Shown here in pieces: positions 54,768 through 63,867 of a DNA stretch of 64,000 nucleotides. Each line of letters starts with the position of its first letter. Position 1 is the stretch's first letter. This stretch comes from Thioclava sp. GXIMD2076 (lineage in GTDB: Bacteria > Pseudomonadota > Alphaproteobacteria > Rhodobacterales > Rhodobacteraceae): contig NZ_CP149932.1 of assembly GCF_037949795.1 (NCBI RefSeq), forward strand, positions 2,345,001 to 2,409,000, in the 5' to 3' direction. The notes beneath the pieces were generated by a model, which worked only from the letters and a program-made list of their open reading frames with translations, was not told the origin of the DNA and did not search any database. The position numbers were made by a program, and so were the translations under genes.

Positions 54768-55225
54768 CATGATCCCAAGCGTTTCAAAAGGGCTTTCAGG
54801 CCGTCGGGAAAAAGCTTCGGACCACCGTCCTGATCAAGCGTCGCCGGATCGAACCACTGGGCAAAGCACACGACACCGCTATCCTCGTGGAACTGTAGGC
54901 GCGTCTCGCCCTCGAACGCGCCCTCCGGCAGAGTGATCTCGTAAAGCGCGAGGATCTCGTGCCCCTGATGGCCTTCATGATGGTAGAGGTTCTCGATGAA
55001 AACCGGCGCTCCACGCAGGCCAATCTCGACCCCCAACTCCTCGTGGAATTCGCGCCGGAGCGCGGCCTCGGCCGTCTCGCCAAATTCGACTGTGCCCCCC
55101 AAGGGCCGAACACCTTTGACCCGACCGGCATCATCGGGCACCTCGGCGGCCAGAAGCCGCCCGTCGCGCCAATGCAGGCCAAGCACTTTGAACCGGATAC
55201 GGGGAGCGGGACGCCACTGTGTCAT
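54767..55225 (-). CDS. Nudix hydrolase
   Basis: 152-residue pyrophosphohydrolase of the Nudix family. The Nudix box is GGTVEFGETAEAALRREF followed by HEELGVEI, which fits G-x5-E-x7-R-E-U-x-E-E-x-G-U. The N-terminus RIRFKVLGLHWRDGRLLAAE is typical of ADP-ribose or nucleotide pyrophosphatase-like members; the region VFIENLYHHEGHQGHEI is histidine-rich. The substrate is unknown. It starts about 90 bases from cydX and converges on fumC. Confidence 0.92.
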   Translation of the reverse strand: MTQWRPAPRIRFKVLGLHWRDGRLLAAEVPDDAGRVKGVRPLGGTVEFGETAEAALRREFHEELGVEIGLRGAPVFIENLYHHEGHQGHEILALYEITLPEGAFEGETRLQFHEDSGVVCFAQWFDPATLDQDGGPKLFPDGLKALLKRLGS

Positions 55226-55260
55226 AGCCCACCCTAACCTGCCCCCGAGACCGCCTCAAG

Positions 55261-55288
55261 ACAAAGGGGCGGCATCCCTGCCGCCCCT
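55261..55288 (-). terminator. Rho-independent terminator of the cydABX operon
   Basis: GGGGCGGCA and TGCCGCCCC arms around a four-base loop, then TTTGT on the minus strand, about 30 bases past cydX. Confidence 0.85.
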
Positions 55289-55317
55289 CGCCCGCACAAG
55301 TCGTTTTGGGCCTATGC

Positions 55318-55428
55318 CTATTTACCGTCGATCCGCTTCTGGTCTTCCTTCAGCTCAAGCCACATCGCGTTCATGACGGCGAAGATGGCGGCCAGCGGAA
55401 GACCCAGAATCCATGCGAAATACCACAT
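55318..55428 (-). CDS. cydX: Cytochrome bd oxidase small subunit CydX
   Basis: 36-residue single-helix protein, too short for most gene finders. Sequence features: start MWYFAWILGLPLA, then AAIFAVMNAMWLELKED, the conserved W, G and N/E pattern of CydX that stabilises the bd oxidase haem sites. AAAGGA lies about seven bases before the ATG. It lies 15 bases after the cydB stop on the same strand, the usual place. Very likely cotranscribed with cydA and cydB. Confidence 0.92.
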   Translation of the reverse strand: MWYFAWILGLPLAAIFAVMNAMWLELKEDQKRIDGK

Positions 55429-55443
55429 CTGTCGTTCCTTTCC

Positions 55444-56604
55444 TCAATAGACCGAATGGGAGTTGCCGGTGATGTCATCCTCGGTGACCTTGCCCCAGAG
55501 CACCTTATAGACCCAGCTCGTATAGGCGAGGATGATCGGGACAAAAATCACCGCCGAGACCAGCATGATGAACAGCGTCAGATGCGAGGAGGACGCGTTC
55601 CAGACCGCAAGCGAGGAGTTGAGCGCCGTGCTCGAGGGCATGATGAAGGGGAACATCGTGAGCCCGACCGAAGAGATCACGCCGAGCACCGCGACACCCG
55701 AGAGGATCATCGTCGAGCCCTCACGCCCCGCTTTCAGGCCCAGATGGGTCAGGAGCGCGCATACGATGCCCAAGGCCGGTGCGATCACGATCCACGGGCG
55801 GTCAGCATAGGCCGAAAGCCATGTGGCCGAGCGGATCACCGTGAAATGCAGCGGGTTCGAGGGGCCATCGACCGGCACATCACCGCTGAAGGCATAGCCC
55901 GGGATGAAGGCCAGCCAGATCCCGGCCAGCACATAGGCCGCCACCGCGACGAGGGCTGCCTTGGCGCCGATAGCACGGGCGCGCGCCGCCACGATCCCTT
56001 CGGCCTTCAGGTTCACCCATGCACCACCATGCATGACGAGCATCGAGAGCGAGACCACCCCTGCCAGCAGCGAGAAGGGATCGAGAAGCCCGATGAATTT
56101 CATATACCAAGCGCCCTCGTAGACGGTGTGCAAATCATCGGTCAGATGGAAGGGCACGCCCTGGATCACATTGCCCACGGCCACGCCGAAGAGAAGCGCC
56201 GGAACCGCCCCCGAGAGGCACAAAGCCCAGTCCCAGTTGCGCCGCCAGACGAGACCCTCGCGTTTGGAGCGGTATTTGAACGCCACCGGACGCACGATGA
56301 AGGATGCAAGCACCACGAACATCGCCAGATAGAAGCCGGAGAAGCTGACCGCATAGAGCGGCGGCCAGGCCGCGAAGATCGCGCCACCGCCGAGGATGAA
56401 CCATACCTGATTGCCTTCCCAGACGGGGCCGACGGTGTTGATCACCACGCGGCGTTCGGTGTCGGTGCGGCCGATGAAGGGCATCAGGGCGGCGGTGCCC
56501 ATGTCGAACCCGTCGGTCGCGGCGAAGCCGATCAGCAGGATGCCCAGGAGCACCCACCAGATCACCCGCAGCACGTCATAGCTGATAAGGTCATGAAGGA
56601 TCAT
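55444..56604 (-). CDS. cydB: Cytochrome bd ubiquinol oxidase subunit II
   Basis: 386-residue membrane protein with about nine helices. Family segments: VIWWVLLGILLIGFAATDGFDMG near the N-terminus, then NQVWFILGGGAIFAAWPPLYA, WAFGLAGG-type SLLAGVVSLSMLVMHGGAW and near the end MLVSAVIFVPIILAYTSWVY. Pairs with CydA in the high-affinity quinol oxidase used at low oxygen. It starts six bases after the cydA stop, with GGAG upstream, and is followed by cydX. The conserved D and W of subunit II are present. Confidence 0.96.
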   Translation of the reverse strand: MILHDLISYDVLRVIWWVLLGILLIGFAATDGFDMGTAALMPFIGRTDTERRVVINTVGPVWEGNQVWFILGGGAIFAAWPPLYAVSFSGFYLAMFVVLASFIVRPVAFKYRSKREGLVWRRNWDWALCLSGAVPALLFGVAVGNVIQGVPFHLTDDLHTVYEGAWYMKFIGLLDPFSLLAGVVSLSMLVMHGGAWVNLKAEGIVAARARAIGAKAALVAVAAYVLAGIWLAFIPGYAFSGDVPVDGPSNPLHFTVIRSATWLSAYADRPWIVIAPALGIVCALLTHLGLKAGREGSTMILSGVAVLGVISSVGLTMFPFIMPSSTALNSSLAVWNASSSHLTLFIMLVSAVIFVPIILAYTSWVYKVLWGKVTEDDITGNSHSVY

Positions 56605-56610
56605 AGTAAT

Positions 56611-58221
56611 TTACTCCGCAGGTTCCGCGATGGCATCGGCTGCCGCCTTGCCGCTCAGACGGGTCTTGTGGCTGGCCATCCAGCTTTCGGTTTCCGCCAC
56701 ATCCTCGAACGGGCCCTTGTTGATGTATTTCAGCATCAAACCCATCTCGATAATGAAGAGCACGGTATAGAACAGGATGAAGCCGATGATGGTCATCAGG
56801 ACTTCGGTGGCCGAGAGCGCGGAGACCGAAAGCGCCGTCGGCAGGATCCCGTCTACCGTCCATGGCTGACGCCCGAATTCCGCCACGAACCACCCCATCT
56901 CGGCGGCGATCCACGGCGCAGGCATCATCCAGACCGCCAAGCGCAGCATCGGGCGCGGATAATGCATGCCCTTGAAGGACGAGCGGTAGAACATATAGGC
57001 CATCGTGCCGATCATCAGGAAGCCCAGAACCGCCATGATGCGGAAGGCCCAGAAGAGCGGCCAGACCTGCGGCACGGTGTCCGCCGCCGCCTGCTTGATC
57101 TGCGCATCGGATGCCTCGCGCGGATCCTCGACATATTTCTTCAGCAAGAACGCATAACCCAGATCGCCGGAATGGTCCTCGAAGGTTTTCATTACCTCGG
57201 GCGCGGTGGCTGCACGGTCCTGACGGACGGTCATCAAGGCGTCATAGGCGATCAGACCATTGCGGATACGGGCCTCTGATTCCTCCACCAGATCGTCAAT
57301 CCCGGGGATCGAGGTGGTCAGAGAGCGCGTACCGATCAGCCCCATCAGATAGGGGATATGGATCGCGTAGCGGTTCTCGCGCGCCTCCTGATCGGGGATG
57401 GCGAAAGCGGTGAAGGGCGCAGGCGCGGGCTCGGTCTCCCACATCCCCTCGATGGCGGCAAGTTTCATGCGCTGCGTATGGGTCGCATTATAGCCCGACT
57501 CGTCGCCCAGAAGCACCACAGAGAGCGCCGAGGCCAGACCGAAGGCTGCGGCGACGGTGATCGAACGGCGCGCAAGCTCGGTATGACGCCCGCGCAGCAG
57601 GAACCATGCCGAGACGCCGATCACGAAGACCGAAGCGGTCACATAGCCTGCCGAAACGGTATGGACGAATTTCGCCTGCGCCACTTCGTTGAAGAGCACC
57701 GCGAAGAAATCCACCATCTCCATGCGCATGGTCATCGGGTTGAACTCGGCCCCCACGGGGTTCTGCATCCAGCCATTGGCGATAAGGATCCAGAGCGCCG
57801 AGAAGTTCGAGCCGATGGCCACGAGCCACGCCACGACGCAATGCGCGGTCTTCGACATCTTGTCCCAGCCGAAGAAGAACAGCCCCACGAAGGTCGCCTC
57901 GAGGAAGAAGGCCATCAGCCCCTCGATGGCCAGAGGCGCGCCAAAAATGTCGCCCACATAATGGCTATAATAGCTCCAGTTCATCCCGAACTGGAATTCC
58001 ATCGTGATGCCGGTGGCGACCCCGATGGCAAAGTTGATCCCGAACAAAAGGCCCCAGAACTTGGTCATCTGGCGCCAGATGGGGCGGTTGGTCATCACAT
58101 ACACCGTCTCCATGATCGCCACGAGGATCGACAGACCCAGCGTCAGCGGCACGAAGAGGAAGTGATACATCGCAGTCATGGCAAATTGAAACCGTGACAG
58201 CTCGACGATACCGAAATCCAT
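56611..58221 (-). CDS. cydA: Cytochrome bd ubiquinol oxidase subunit I
   Basis: 536-residue membrane protein with haems b558, b595 and d. Signatures: ELSRFQFAMTAMYHFLFVPL (haem-ligand His), the quinol-binding Q-loop region, and GWFVAEFGRQPWTVDG (the GRQPW motif). ATG 58221 has GGAG with CTGAGG upstream; the longer frame is rejected. Gene order cydA-cydB-cydX. An FNR-like box lies 85 bases upstream, which fits control by low oxygen. The assembly exporter genes cydC and cydD lie just upstream. Confidence 0.96.
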   Translation of the reverse strand: MDFGIVELSRFQFAMTAMYHFLFVPLTLGLSILVAIMETVYVMTNRPIWRQMTKFWGLLFGINFAIGVATGITMEFQFGMNWSYYSHYVGDIFGAPLAIEGLMAFFLEATFVGLFFFGWDKMSKTAHCVVAWLVAIGSNFSALWILIANGWMQNPVGAEFNPMTMRMEMVDFFAVLFNEVAQAKFVHTVSAGYVTASVFVIGVSAWFLLRGRHTELARRSITVAAAFGLASALSVVLLGDESGYNATHTQRMKLAAIEGMWETEPAPAPFTAFAIPDQEARENRYAIHIPYLMGLIGTRSLTTSIPGIDDLVEESEARIRNGLIAYDALMTVRQDRAATAPEVMKTFEDHSGDLGYAFLLKKYVEDPREASDAQIKQAAADTVPQVWPLFWAFRIMAVLGFLMIGTMAYMFYRSSFKGMHYPRPMLRLAVWMMPAPWIAAEMGWFVAEFGRQPWTVDGILPTALSVSALSATEVLMTIIGFILFYTVLFIIEMGLMLKYINKGPFEDVAETESWMASHKTRLSGKAAADAIAEPAE

Positions 58222-58305
58222 ATCCTCAGCTCCTAGCGGGAAAGATGAGTTTCCCATTCGCGTTTTCTTATGCGACCCGAGTAAGCCTGCACTCGCGCGG
58301 CCTCC

Positions 58306-58319
58306 TTGATCTGGGTCAA
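58306..58319. promoter_or_regulatory. FNR/FnrL-type box upstream of cydA
   Basis: TTGATCTGGGTCAA on the plus strand reads TTGACCCAGATCAA on the minus strand. It matches the FNR consensus TTGAT-N4-ATCAA at 9 of 10 bases. It lies about 85 bases before the cydA start in the 120-base gap after cydC. Confidence 0.8.
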
Positions 58320-58341
58320 AAAGTAGAAATCAAATGCGCAA

Positions 58342-59982
58342 TTACAGGGTTATCACCCTGTCAGATATTTCAACCTCGACGTGTTTGTGCGAGGCGGAAA
58401 GAATGGCGGACTGCGGCAGGATGGCACGGATTTCCCTTAGCACATGGAGCGCGGTGGCGTCGTCGAGCCCCTCGGTCGGCTCGTCGAGGAGCAGGAGATC
58501 GGGACGGCGCAGGAGTAATCGCGCCAAAGTGACGCGCCTTGCCTCGCCGCCCGAAAGCCCTTCGCCACGCGGACCGATGACCATATCGAGGCCACCGCGC
58601 AGGCGGATCACCTCCCGCAAAGCACAGGCGTCGATAACCGCGTCCAGATCGGCATCGGTGATCCGGTCATCGCCAAGACAGAGGTTTTCGCGCAGGGTGC
58701 CCGCCATCAGGGCGCTGCGCTGGGGCAGATAGGCCACCCTCTCGCGCAGGGACGCCTCGTCGAGCGTGGCGATCGGGACCTGCCCGAGCCTGATCTCGCC
58801 GCCAAAGGACATCAACCCCGCCAGCGCCAGAAGGAGCGTGGATTTACCCCGCCCGCTCGCTCCGGTCACGGCAAGCCACTGCCCCGGTCCGAGATCGAAG
58901 GACAGATCCTCGATAATGGGCTGTGCGGTATCGGGCCGGCAGAGCGACAGATGCGACACCGTCAATTGCGCGCTGCGCGGTGGTGTAACGGCGGGGCTGG
59001 CCGGTGCCTCGGGACCGGGCAGATGGCCGCGCACCCGCGTGGCCGCCATCCGCATCCGCCCCAGATCGGGCGCAAGGCGGCGCAGCGGCGCGATCGTCTC
59101 TGCCAGCCCGAGCGCCGCAAAGAACCCGAGCGCGGCATAAGACGGCGCAAAGCCGCCCGCATTCACCGTGGCAATCCCGAGCCCGAGCGCCCCTGCCGCA
59201 ACCAGCTGCAGGAGCAGGTTGAGCGTCAGCCCGACCCTGCGTTCGGCCGCATCCTGCCGCTGGCTAAACCCGTCGTGCAAGTCTTGGGCGGCCTGCACCT
59301 GCACGGCCTGCCCCGCAAGGCGCCCGTAGACCGCCAGATCACGACGGGCACGGATCATGTCGATCAGGCCCGTGCGGAAAGACTGGGCCGCCTCCTCGCG
59401 CGCACGCGCCACGCGGGCCGAGGCCCGTGCGGCCCAAATCAGGATCAGTGCCCCGCCCAAGGTATAGCCCAATCCGATCCATGCGGCGATCATGCCGCCC
59501 AACAACCAGTGAAGCACCAGATAGACCAGCGCATGGGTGCCAAGCGCCGCCATCACCGGCAGGAACAGTCGCAGTGAGACACCGTCCAGCGCATCGACAT
59601 CGGCCGTCAGCAGATTGAGCGCCTGCGCGCCACGGATGCGGGTCATCGTCCGGTATCCTGCCCCCAGATAGCCGCGCAGCACATCGGCCCGCAGCGCCTC
59701 GAGCCCGCGCAGGGTGGCATCATGGGTGAGAAGCCGCTCGCCATAGCGCCCCGCCGCCCGTCCGAGCGCCAAAAAGCGCACCATGGCCGAGGGGCGGAAC
59801 ACATCGAAGACCGAACCCATCCCGATCAGCCCCGCAGCCGCCGCCGCCACGATGAACCACCCCGACAGCCCCAGAAGCGCGGCTCCCATGACCAGCACGG
59901 TCAGGCTCAGCGCCCAGCCCCGCGCCATCGCCCAGGAATTGGCCCGCAGAAGACGCAGGAATATCGCGAAAAGATCTCTCAT
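58342..59982 (-). CDS. cydC: Heme/thiol ABC exporter subunit CydC
   Basis: 546 residues: an N-terminal transmembrane domain with six helices (residues 1-310; SLTVLVMGAALLGLSGWFIV, GGMIAAWIGLGYTLGGALIL) and a C-terminal ATPase (about 330-546) with Walker A GASGRGKST, signature LSGGEARRVTLARLLL, and Walker B LLLLDEP. CydDC exports glutathione/cysteine or haem needed to assemble cytochrome bd. GGAGG lies before ATG 59982. The stop of cydD is one base away, so the two are coupled. The longer upstream frame lies within cydD and is not used. Confidence 0.93.
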   Translation of the reverse strand: MRDLFAIFLRLLRANSWAMARGWALSLTVLVMGAALLGLSGWFIVAAAAAGLIGMGSVFDVFRPSAMVRFLALGRAAGRYGERLLTHDATLRGLEALRADVLRGYLGAGYRTMTRIRGAQALNLLTADVDALDGVSLRLFLPVMAALGTHALVYLVLHWLLGGMIAAWIGLGYTLGGALILIWAARASARVARAREEAAQSFRTGLIDMIRARRDLAVYGRLAGQAVQVQAAQDLHDGFSQRQDAAERRVGLTLNLLLQLVAAGALGLGIATVNAGGFAPSYAALGFFAALGLAETIAPLRRLAPDLGRMRMAATRVRGHLPGPEAPASPAVTPPRSAQLTVSHLSLCRPDTAQPIIEDLSFDLGPGQWLAVTGASGRGKSTLLLALAGLMSFGGEIRLGQVPIATLDEASLRERVAYLPQRSALMAGTLRENLCLGDDRITDADLDAVIDACALREVIRLRGGLDMVIGPRGEGLSGGEARRVTLARLLLRRPDLLLLDEPTEGLDDATALHVLREIRAILPQSAILSASHKHVEVEISDRVITL

Positions 59983-59983
59983 C

Positions 59984-61669
59984 TTACGCCTCCAGCCGGA
60001 TGATCCGGTCCATTTTCTCCGCCAGCGCCATGTCATGGGTCGCGATAACCAGCCCCATGCCGCGCCCGTGGGCCGCCAGCAGCCCAGTGGTAACGGCGGC
60101 TGCAGTCTCGGAATCCAGATCGGCAGTGGGTTCATCAGCCAGCAGCAGATCGGGGCGGCGCGCCAGCGCCCGCGCCAGCATGATCCGCCGCGCCTCGCCC
60201 CCCGACAGACCACCTCCCGTCTCGCCTAGAGGCGTCTCGAGCCCTTCGGGCAGCGCGCGCACGACCTGCGCCACACCCGCCTGTGCCAGCGCGGGCCAAG
60301 GATCTGCCCCCTCGGGCAACATCAGGCTCTCGCGCAACGTGCCCGAAAGGAAATGCGGGGCCTGTGGCATCCAGCCCAAACGCGCCCGCCACGCATCGGC
60401 GGTCTCGGGCACAAGCGGTTGCCCCCCCACACGGACATATCCTGCCTCGGGCGTGAGCCCCCCTGCCAACAGGCGTAAAAGTGTGGTCTTGCCCGCCCCG
60501 GAGGGCCCGACCAGCGCGATACTCTCTCCTGCATCGACGCTCACATCCGGCAAGGCACGACCATGGATCACGAGCCCGCTTGCCTGCACAGTGCACAGCC
60601 CTGCCAGCGGTGCGGCCTGCGCGCCTTTCCCGACGAGAGGCGCGGCTTGGCCGTTCTGCCAATCCTCGAGTTCGGCGCCCACCGCTTCTGCCGATGCACG
60701 GTCATGCCATGCCGCCGACAGATCGCGCAAAGGCTGGTAGAATTCCGGCGCGATCAGCAGAAGGAAAATCCCCGCCTCGGGCGAAAGCCCCGCCCCCCAA
60801 GTGCCGAAAGAGATCTCGCCCAGAAGCGAGAAGCCCACGAATACGGCGACCATCGCCACCCCGATGGCCGAGAAGAGTTCCAGCACCGTCGAGGACAGGA
60901 ACGCCACCCCGAGCACCGCCATCGTACGCTGGCGCAGCCGACCGGTCTGGACGACAAACCCCTCCATCACGCGGTCCCGTGCGCCCAGCACGCGGATATC
61001 GAGCACCGCCCCCAGCCGCTCGACCAGCATATCGTTGAGCGTGCCGATCTCGCCCAGCTGGCGCATGGAGGCCTCTTTCGCGGCCATCCCCACAAGTGCC
61101 ATGAAGACCGGAATCAGCGGGCCCGAAACCGCGAAGATCACGGCCACCGCCCAGGACTGCCAGAGCGCCACCCCGAGAAACAGGAGCGGCACCACCCCCA
61201 CGCGGAACTGTGCGGGGCGGTAGCGGGTGATATAGGGCCGCAACAACTCGGCCTTCTCGCCGGCAAGGGCGGCGATGGCCCCCGCCCCGCCAAAGCGGTT
61301 CTCCTCGCCCGACGCGGCTTCCTGCGCCACGATCCGCGCGCGCAAGCACCCGACCGTGCGGTTGGCCGCCCCTTGCGCCAGCCCCTCCGCGCCCCAGTTG
61401 AGCGCCGCCCTGAGCCCCCCGAGCAAGCCGAACACGAGCGACGGTATCAGCGCCCCGGCGTTCTGTCCCGCAAGGAGCGCGCCCAGAACATGCGCCACAC
61501 ACCACGCCTGCAAGGGCCAGACCAGTGCCGCGAGAACCGACAGGCCCGAGGCTCCGCGCAACCGTCCCGCCTCGGGCGCCATCAGAGAGTTCAGCACCCT
61601 GCGCCCGCGTTTTGCGCGCGAGAGCGCCTCGTCCTGCGCCGCTTGGTTTGCGCTGCCATGGCCTGTCAT
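59984..61669 (-). CDS. cydD: Heme/thiol ABC exporter subunit CydD
   Basis: 561-residue half-transporter of the CydDC complex. Transmembrane domain with helices such as LSVLAALVWPLQAWCVAHVL and AVIFAVSGPLIPVFMALVG; ATPase with Walker A GPSGAGKTTLLRLLAG, signature GGGLSGGEARRIMLARAL and Walker B LLLADEPTADLD. It starts at 61669, with an FNR-like box 59 bases upstream. Operon order cydD-cydC, then cydA-cydB-cydX. The TMD carries the conserved region of inner-leaflet thiol transport. Confidence 0.93.
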   Translation of the reverse strand: MTGHGSANQAAQDEALSRAKRGRRVLNSLMAPEAGRLRGASGLSVLAALVWPLQAWCVAHVLGALLAGQNAGALIPSLVFGLLGGLRAALNWGAEGLAQGAANRTVGCLRARIVAQEAASGEENRFGGAGAIAALAGEKAELLRPYITRYRPAQFRVGVVPLLFLGVALWQSWAVAVIFAVSGPLIPVFMALVGMAAKEASMRQLGEIGTLNDMLVERLGAVLDIRVLGARDRVMEGFVVQTGRLRQRTMAVLGVAFLSSTVLELFSAIGVAMVAVFVGFSLLGEISFGTWGAGLSPEAGIFLLLIAPEFYQPLRDLSAAWHDRASAEAVGAELEDWQNGQAAPLVGKGAQAAPLAGLCTVQASGLVIHGRALPDVSVDAGESIALVGPSGAGKTTLLRLLAGGLTPEAGYVRVGGQPLVPETADAWRARLGWMPQAPHFLSGTLRESLMLPEGADPWPALAQAGVAQVVRALPEGLETPLGETGGGLSGGEARRIMLARALARRPDLLLADEPTADLDSETAAAVTTGLLAAHGRGMGLVIATHDMALAEKMDRIIRLEA

Positions 61670-61727
61670 GATGCACCCCGTCCTACTCTTTGCCGTCCCT
61701 CCGTAACCGCATTGGCAAATTGCTCAT

Positions 61728-61741
61728 TTGATCTGCATCAT
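61728..61741. promoter_or_regulatory. FNR/FnrL-type box upstream of cydD
   Basis: TTGATCTGCATCAT fits TTGAT-N4-ATCAA at 9 of 10 bases and is 59 bases before the cydD start. It is also about 80 bases before the divergent DUF4169 gene. Confidence 0.7.
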
Positions 61742-61820
61742 ATCGGCGCAGAAAACGCGCAGTCCCGATATATGTTTGCGGGGTCTTTTCAGCCTGCCTC
61801 TGTCATGGCAAAATCACGCA

Positions 61821-62021
61821 ATGAGCAATGTGATCAATCTCAACCAGTTCCGCAAAGCCAAGGCCCGCGCCGAGAAGCGCGCGGCGGCTGACGCCAATGC
61901 TGTGAAATTCGGTCGCACCAAGGCCGAGCGCGCGCGCGACGAAGCGGACGATCTGGCCGCCAAGCGCCATCTCGACGCTCATCGTCTGGACAAGGATGAT
62001 GAGGAGCAGAGCGAGACATGA
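61821..62021 (+). CDS. DUF4169 small protein
   Basis: 66-residue basic protein: VINLNQFRKAKARAEKRAAA at the start, a run of alternating K, R and A, then KFGRTKAERARDEADDLAA and a charged end. This is the pattern of DUF4169, a family of unknown function found in alphaproteobacteria, mainly helical and highly charged. Start ATG 61821. Its stop overlaps the start of the ribbon-helix-helix gene as ATGA, so the pair is coupled. A nucleic-acid role is possible but not shown. Confidence 0.85.
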   Translation: MSNVINLNQFRKAKARAEKRAAADANAVKFGRTKAERARDEADDLAAKRHLDAHRLDKDDEEQSET

Positions 62022-62245
62022 GCCGCCCGCGCAAACATTCCCTGACACTCGGCGGGCACCGCACCTCGGTTACGCTGGAGGACGAGTTCTGGCAGGCCTT
62101 CCGCGACATCGCGCGCGAACGCGATCTGGGGATCAATGCGCTGGCCGCGGAAATCGATGTGGCCCGCGGGGTCGAGATGGGGCTGGCCACCGCCATCCGT
62201 CTCCATGTGCTGCGCTATTACCGCGCGCAGCTTTTACAGGGCTGA
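62018..62245 (+). CDS. Ribbon-helix-helix domain protein
   Basis: 75 residues. The first strand is HSLTLGGHRTSVTLEDEFW, followed by two helices (QAFRDIARERDLGINALAAEI and AIRLHVLRYYRAQLL). This is the RHH-like fold of small DNA-binding proteins; it lacks a toxin partner nearby. Coupled to DUF4169 by ATGA overlap. Its last 12 bases overlap the 3' end of the convergent olsA gene. It may regulate transcription or act with the DUF4169 protein. Confidence 0.85.
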   Translation: MSRPRKHSLTLGGHRTSVTLEDEFWQAFRDIARERDLGINALAAEIDVARGVEMGLATAIRLHVLRYYRAQLLQG

Positions 62246-63070
62246 GAAGCCGTCCCTGACCGCCGCCTCACAGGCCGCGGCCAGCGCCTTGCGGTCGCGA
62301 TGCGCGGCCACGGCCAGAGGCGGATGAAAGACCAGCGTGATCCGTCCCCCGCGTCTTGCCTTCAGAAGCTTCTCGAGATGCGGGGCAAAGGCCATATCGC
62401 CCCACCATCCGTAAAAGCGCGGATCCTCGCCTGAAGGGGCATGATAGCGCAGGCTGACCGGCTGGACCCACATCCGCGCGCGCAGATCCTCGGTGAAAAA
62501 GGCCTGAAACAGGGTCGATTTGAATGGCAGAACCCGACGCGTATCGCTGGAGGTGCCTTCGGGGAAGAACAGAAGCCTGTGGCCTGCGCGGATCCGGGTC
62601 TCGAACAGGCGGGCCTGGGCGGCCGCCTCGCGCGGGTCACGACGGATGAAGACCGTCCCCGCGATCCGTGCCAGAAACCCGATCCCCGGCCAGCCGGCCA
62701 CCTCGGATTTGGCCACGAAAAACACATTACTCGCGGCATTGAGCGCGAGAATGTCGAACCATGATCCGTGATTGCATACCACCGCCCCCGCATGACGCAT
62801 CGGTCGGCCCCGGATCGTGAGGCCGATCCCCAGGATTGCGACGGTCGCCCGCGAGACCAGCCGCGGGATATGCACCGAAAGCGGCCGGTCGGACCGACGC
62901 AGAACGGTCTCGATCAGCCGTGTAACGCCCATCGCCCCGAGCCCGCACAGGAACACGAGCACCACACAGACACACCGAGCGCTTAGCCGGAGCCTGTCGC
63001 CCGCACGGGGTGTGGGCGGCGCTGGGGGCGCCTCACCCATCCAAGTGGGCGACGGTACGGGGCGGGTCAT
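62234..63070 (-). CDS. olsA: 1-acyl-sn-glycerol-3-phosphate acyltransferase-type OlsA
   Basis: 278-residue membrane-bound acyltransferase. Hydrophobic N-terminus (CVCVVLVFLCGLGAMGVTRL), then the catalytic H-x4-D motif in VCNHGSWFD, FVAKSEVAGWPGIGF, and the substrate motif FFPEGTSSD. In this pair it would O-acylate lyso-ornithine lipid at the second step of ornithine lipid synthesis. Its ATG overlaps the olsB stop by four bases (ATGA), and both are divergent from nothing else. PlsC-type phosphatidate synthesis is an alternative, but the coupling to olsB favours OlsA. Confidence 0.9.
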   Translation of the reverse strand: MTRPVPSPTWMGEAPPAPPTPRAGDRLRLSARCVCVVLVFLCGLGAMGVTRLIETVLRRSDRPLSVHIPRLVSRATVAILGIGLTIRGRPMRHAGAVVCNHGSWFDILALNAASNVFFVAKSEVAGWPGIGFLARIAGTVFIRRDPREAAAQARLFETRIRAGHRLLFFPEGTSSDTRRVLPFKSTLFQAFFTEDLRARMWVQPVSLRYHAPSGEDPRFYGWWGDMAFAPHLEKLLKARRGGRITLVFHPPLAVAAHRDRKALAAACEAAVRDGFSAL

Positions 63071-63834
63071 ACCTCGACCCTGCGGGTATAGAAGCTGCGG
63101 TGTTTCGCACTCATGGCGGTCGTGTCCATCATCACCAGCACATCGGTCGTGTTGAAATCATGATCGATAAAAGCACCCTCGCCCACGAAGCCACCGAGCT
63201 TGAGGTAGGACTTGATCAGATTGGGCATGGCCGCCATCGCCGCGCGCCGGTCGAGCGCCTCGGGCGGCACCAGATCCATCGGCTGGAAGACGCGTGCCCG
63301 CGCCCGCAGCGCGTCTGGGGCGCGGTGATGATGGTGGAGCCACGCAAGAGGCATCTTCAGCGCCTGCAGGTCGGTGCCATGGAAAGAGGCCACCCCGAAC
63401 AGGATCTCGATCCGGTTCGTGAGCACATAGTCTGCCAGCCCGTTCCAGAGCAGGAACATCGCCGCGCCTCCGCGATGATCGGGATGGACGCAGGAGCGCC
63501 CAAGCTCGAGCATCGGGCGGTTCAGGGCCTTGAGCGGCCCGAGATCGTATTCCTCATCGCAATAATAGCGCCCGAAGGCCGCCGCACGATCCGAACGCAG
63601 GAGACGATAGACCCCCACCACATGGCTGAGCGTCTCAGGATCGATGGCGGGATCAACCAATATAAGATGATCGTAAACGGGATCGAAGGCGTCGCATTCG
63701 AGTTGGGCTGCGTGATTAACCATCGCGCCACCCCCGCCCAGTTCGGTCACGAAGACCTGATAGCGCAGCCGTTGCGAGGCCAGAAGATCTTCCTCGCTCG
63801 CCGCAAGACGAACCTCTAAACGACTGGATTCCAT
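63067..63834 (-). CDS. olsB: L-ornithine N-alpha-acyltransferase OlsB
   Basis: 255-residue GNAT-fold acyltransferase transferring a 3-hydroxyacyl chain from acyl carrier protein to ornithine, giving lyso-ornithine lipid. Motifs: QRLRYQVFVTELGGGG, DHLILVDP, VVGVYRLLRSD, ELGRSCVHPDHRGGAAMFLL and FGVASFHGTDLQ. Ornithine lipids replace phospholipids under phosphate limitation. Start ATG 63834. The inverted repeat 36 bases upstream may be regulatory. Coupled to olsA. Confidence 0.93.
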   Translation of the reverse strand: MESSRLEVRLAASEEDLLASQRLRYQVFVTELGGGGAMVNHAAQLECDAFDPVYDHLILVDPAIDPETLSHVVGVYRLLRSDRAAAFGRYYCDEEYDLGPLKALNRPMLELGRSCVHPDHRGGAAMFLLWNGLADYVLTNRIEILFGVASFHGTDLQALKMPLAWLHHHHRAPDALRARARVFQPMDLVPPEALDRRAAMAAMPNLIKSYLKLGGFVGEGAFIDHDFNTTDVLVMMDTTAMSAKHRSFYTRRVEV

Positions 63835-63867
63835 GGCATTTCAATCCACTTTTGCAAGCATGTCGCA

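Noticed and set aside
55306..57279. Plus-strand frame of about 657 codons opposite cydX, cydB and cydA
   Set aside because: Composition is His, Arg, Asp and Gln rich, typical of antisense reading of membrane-protein genes.
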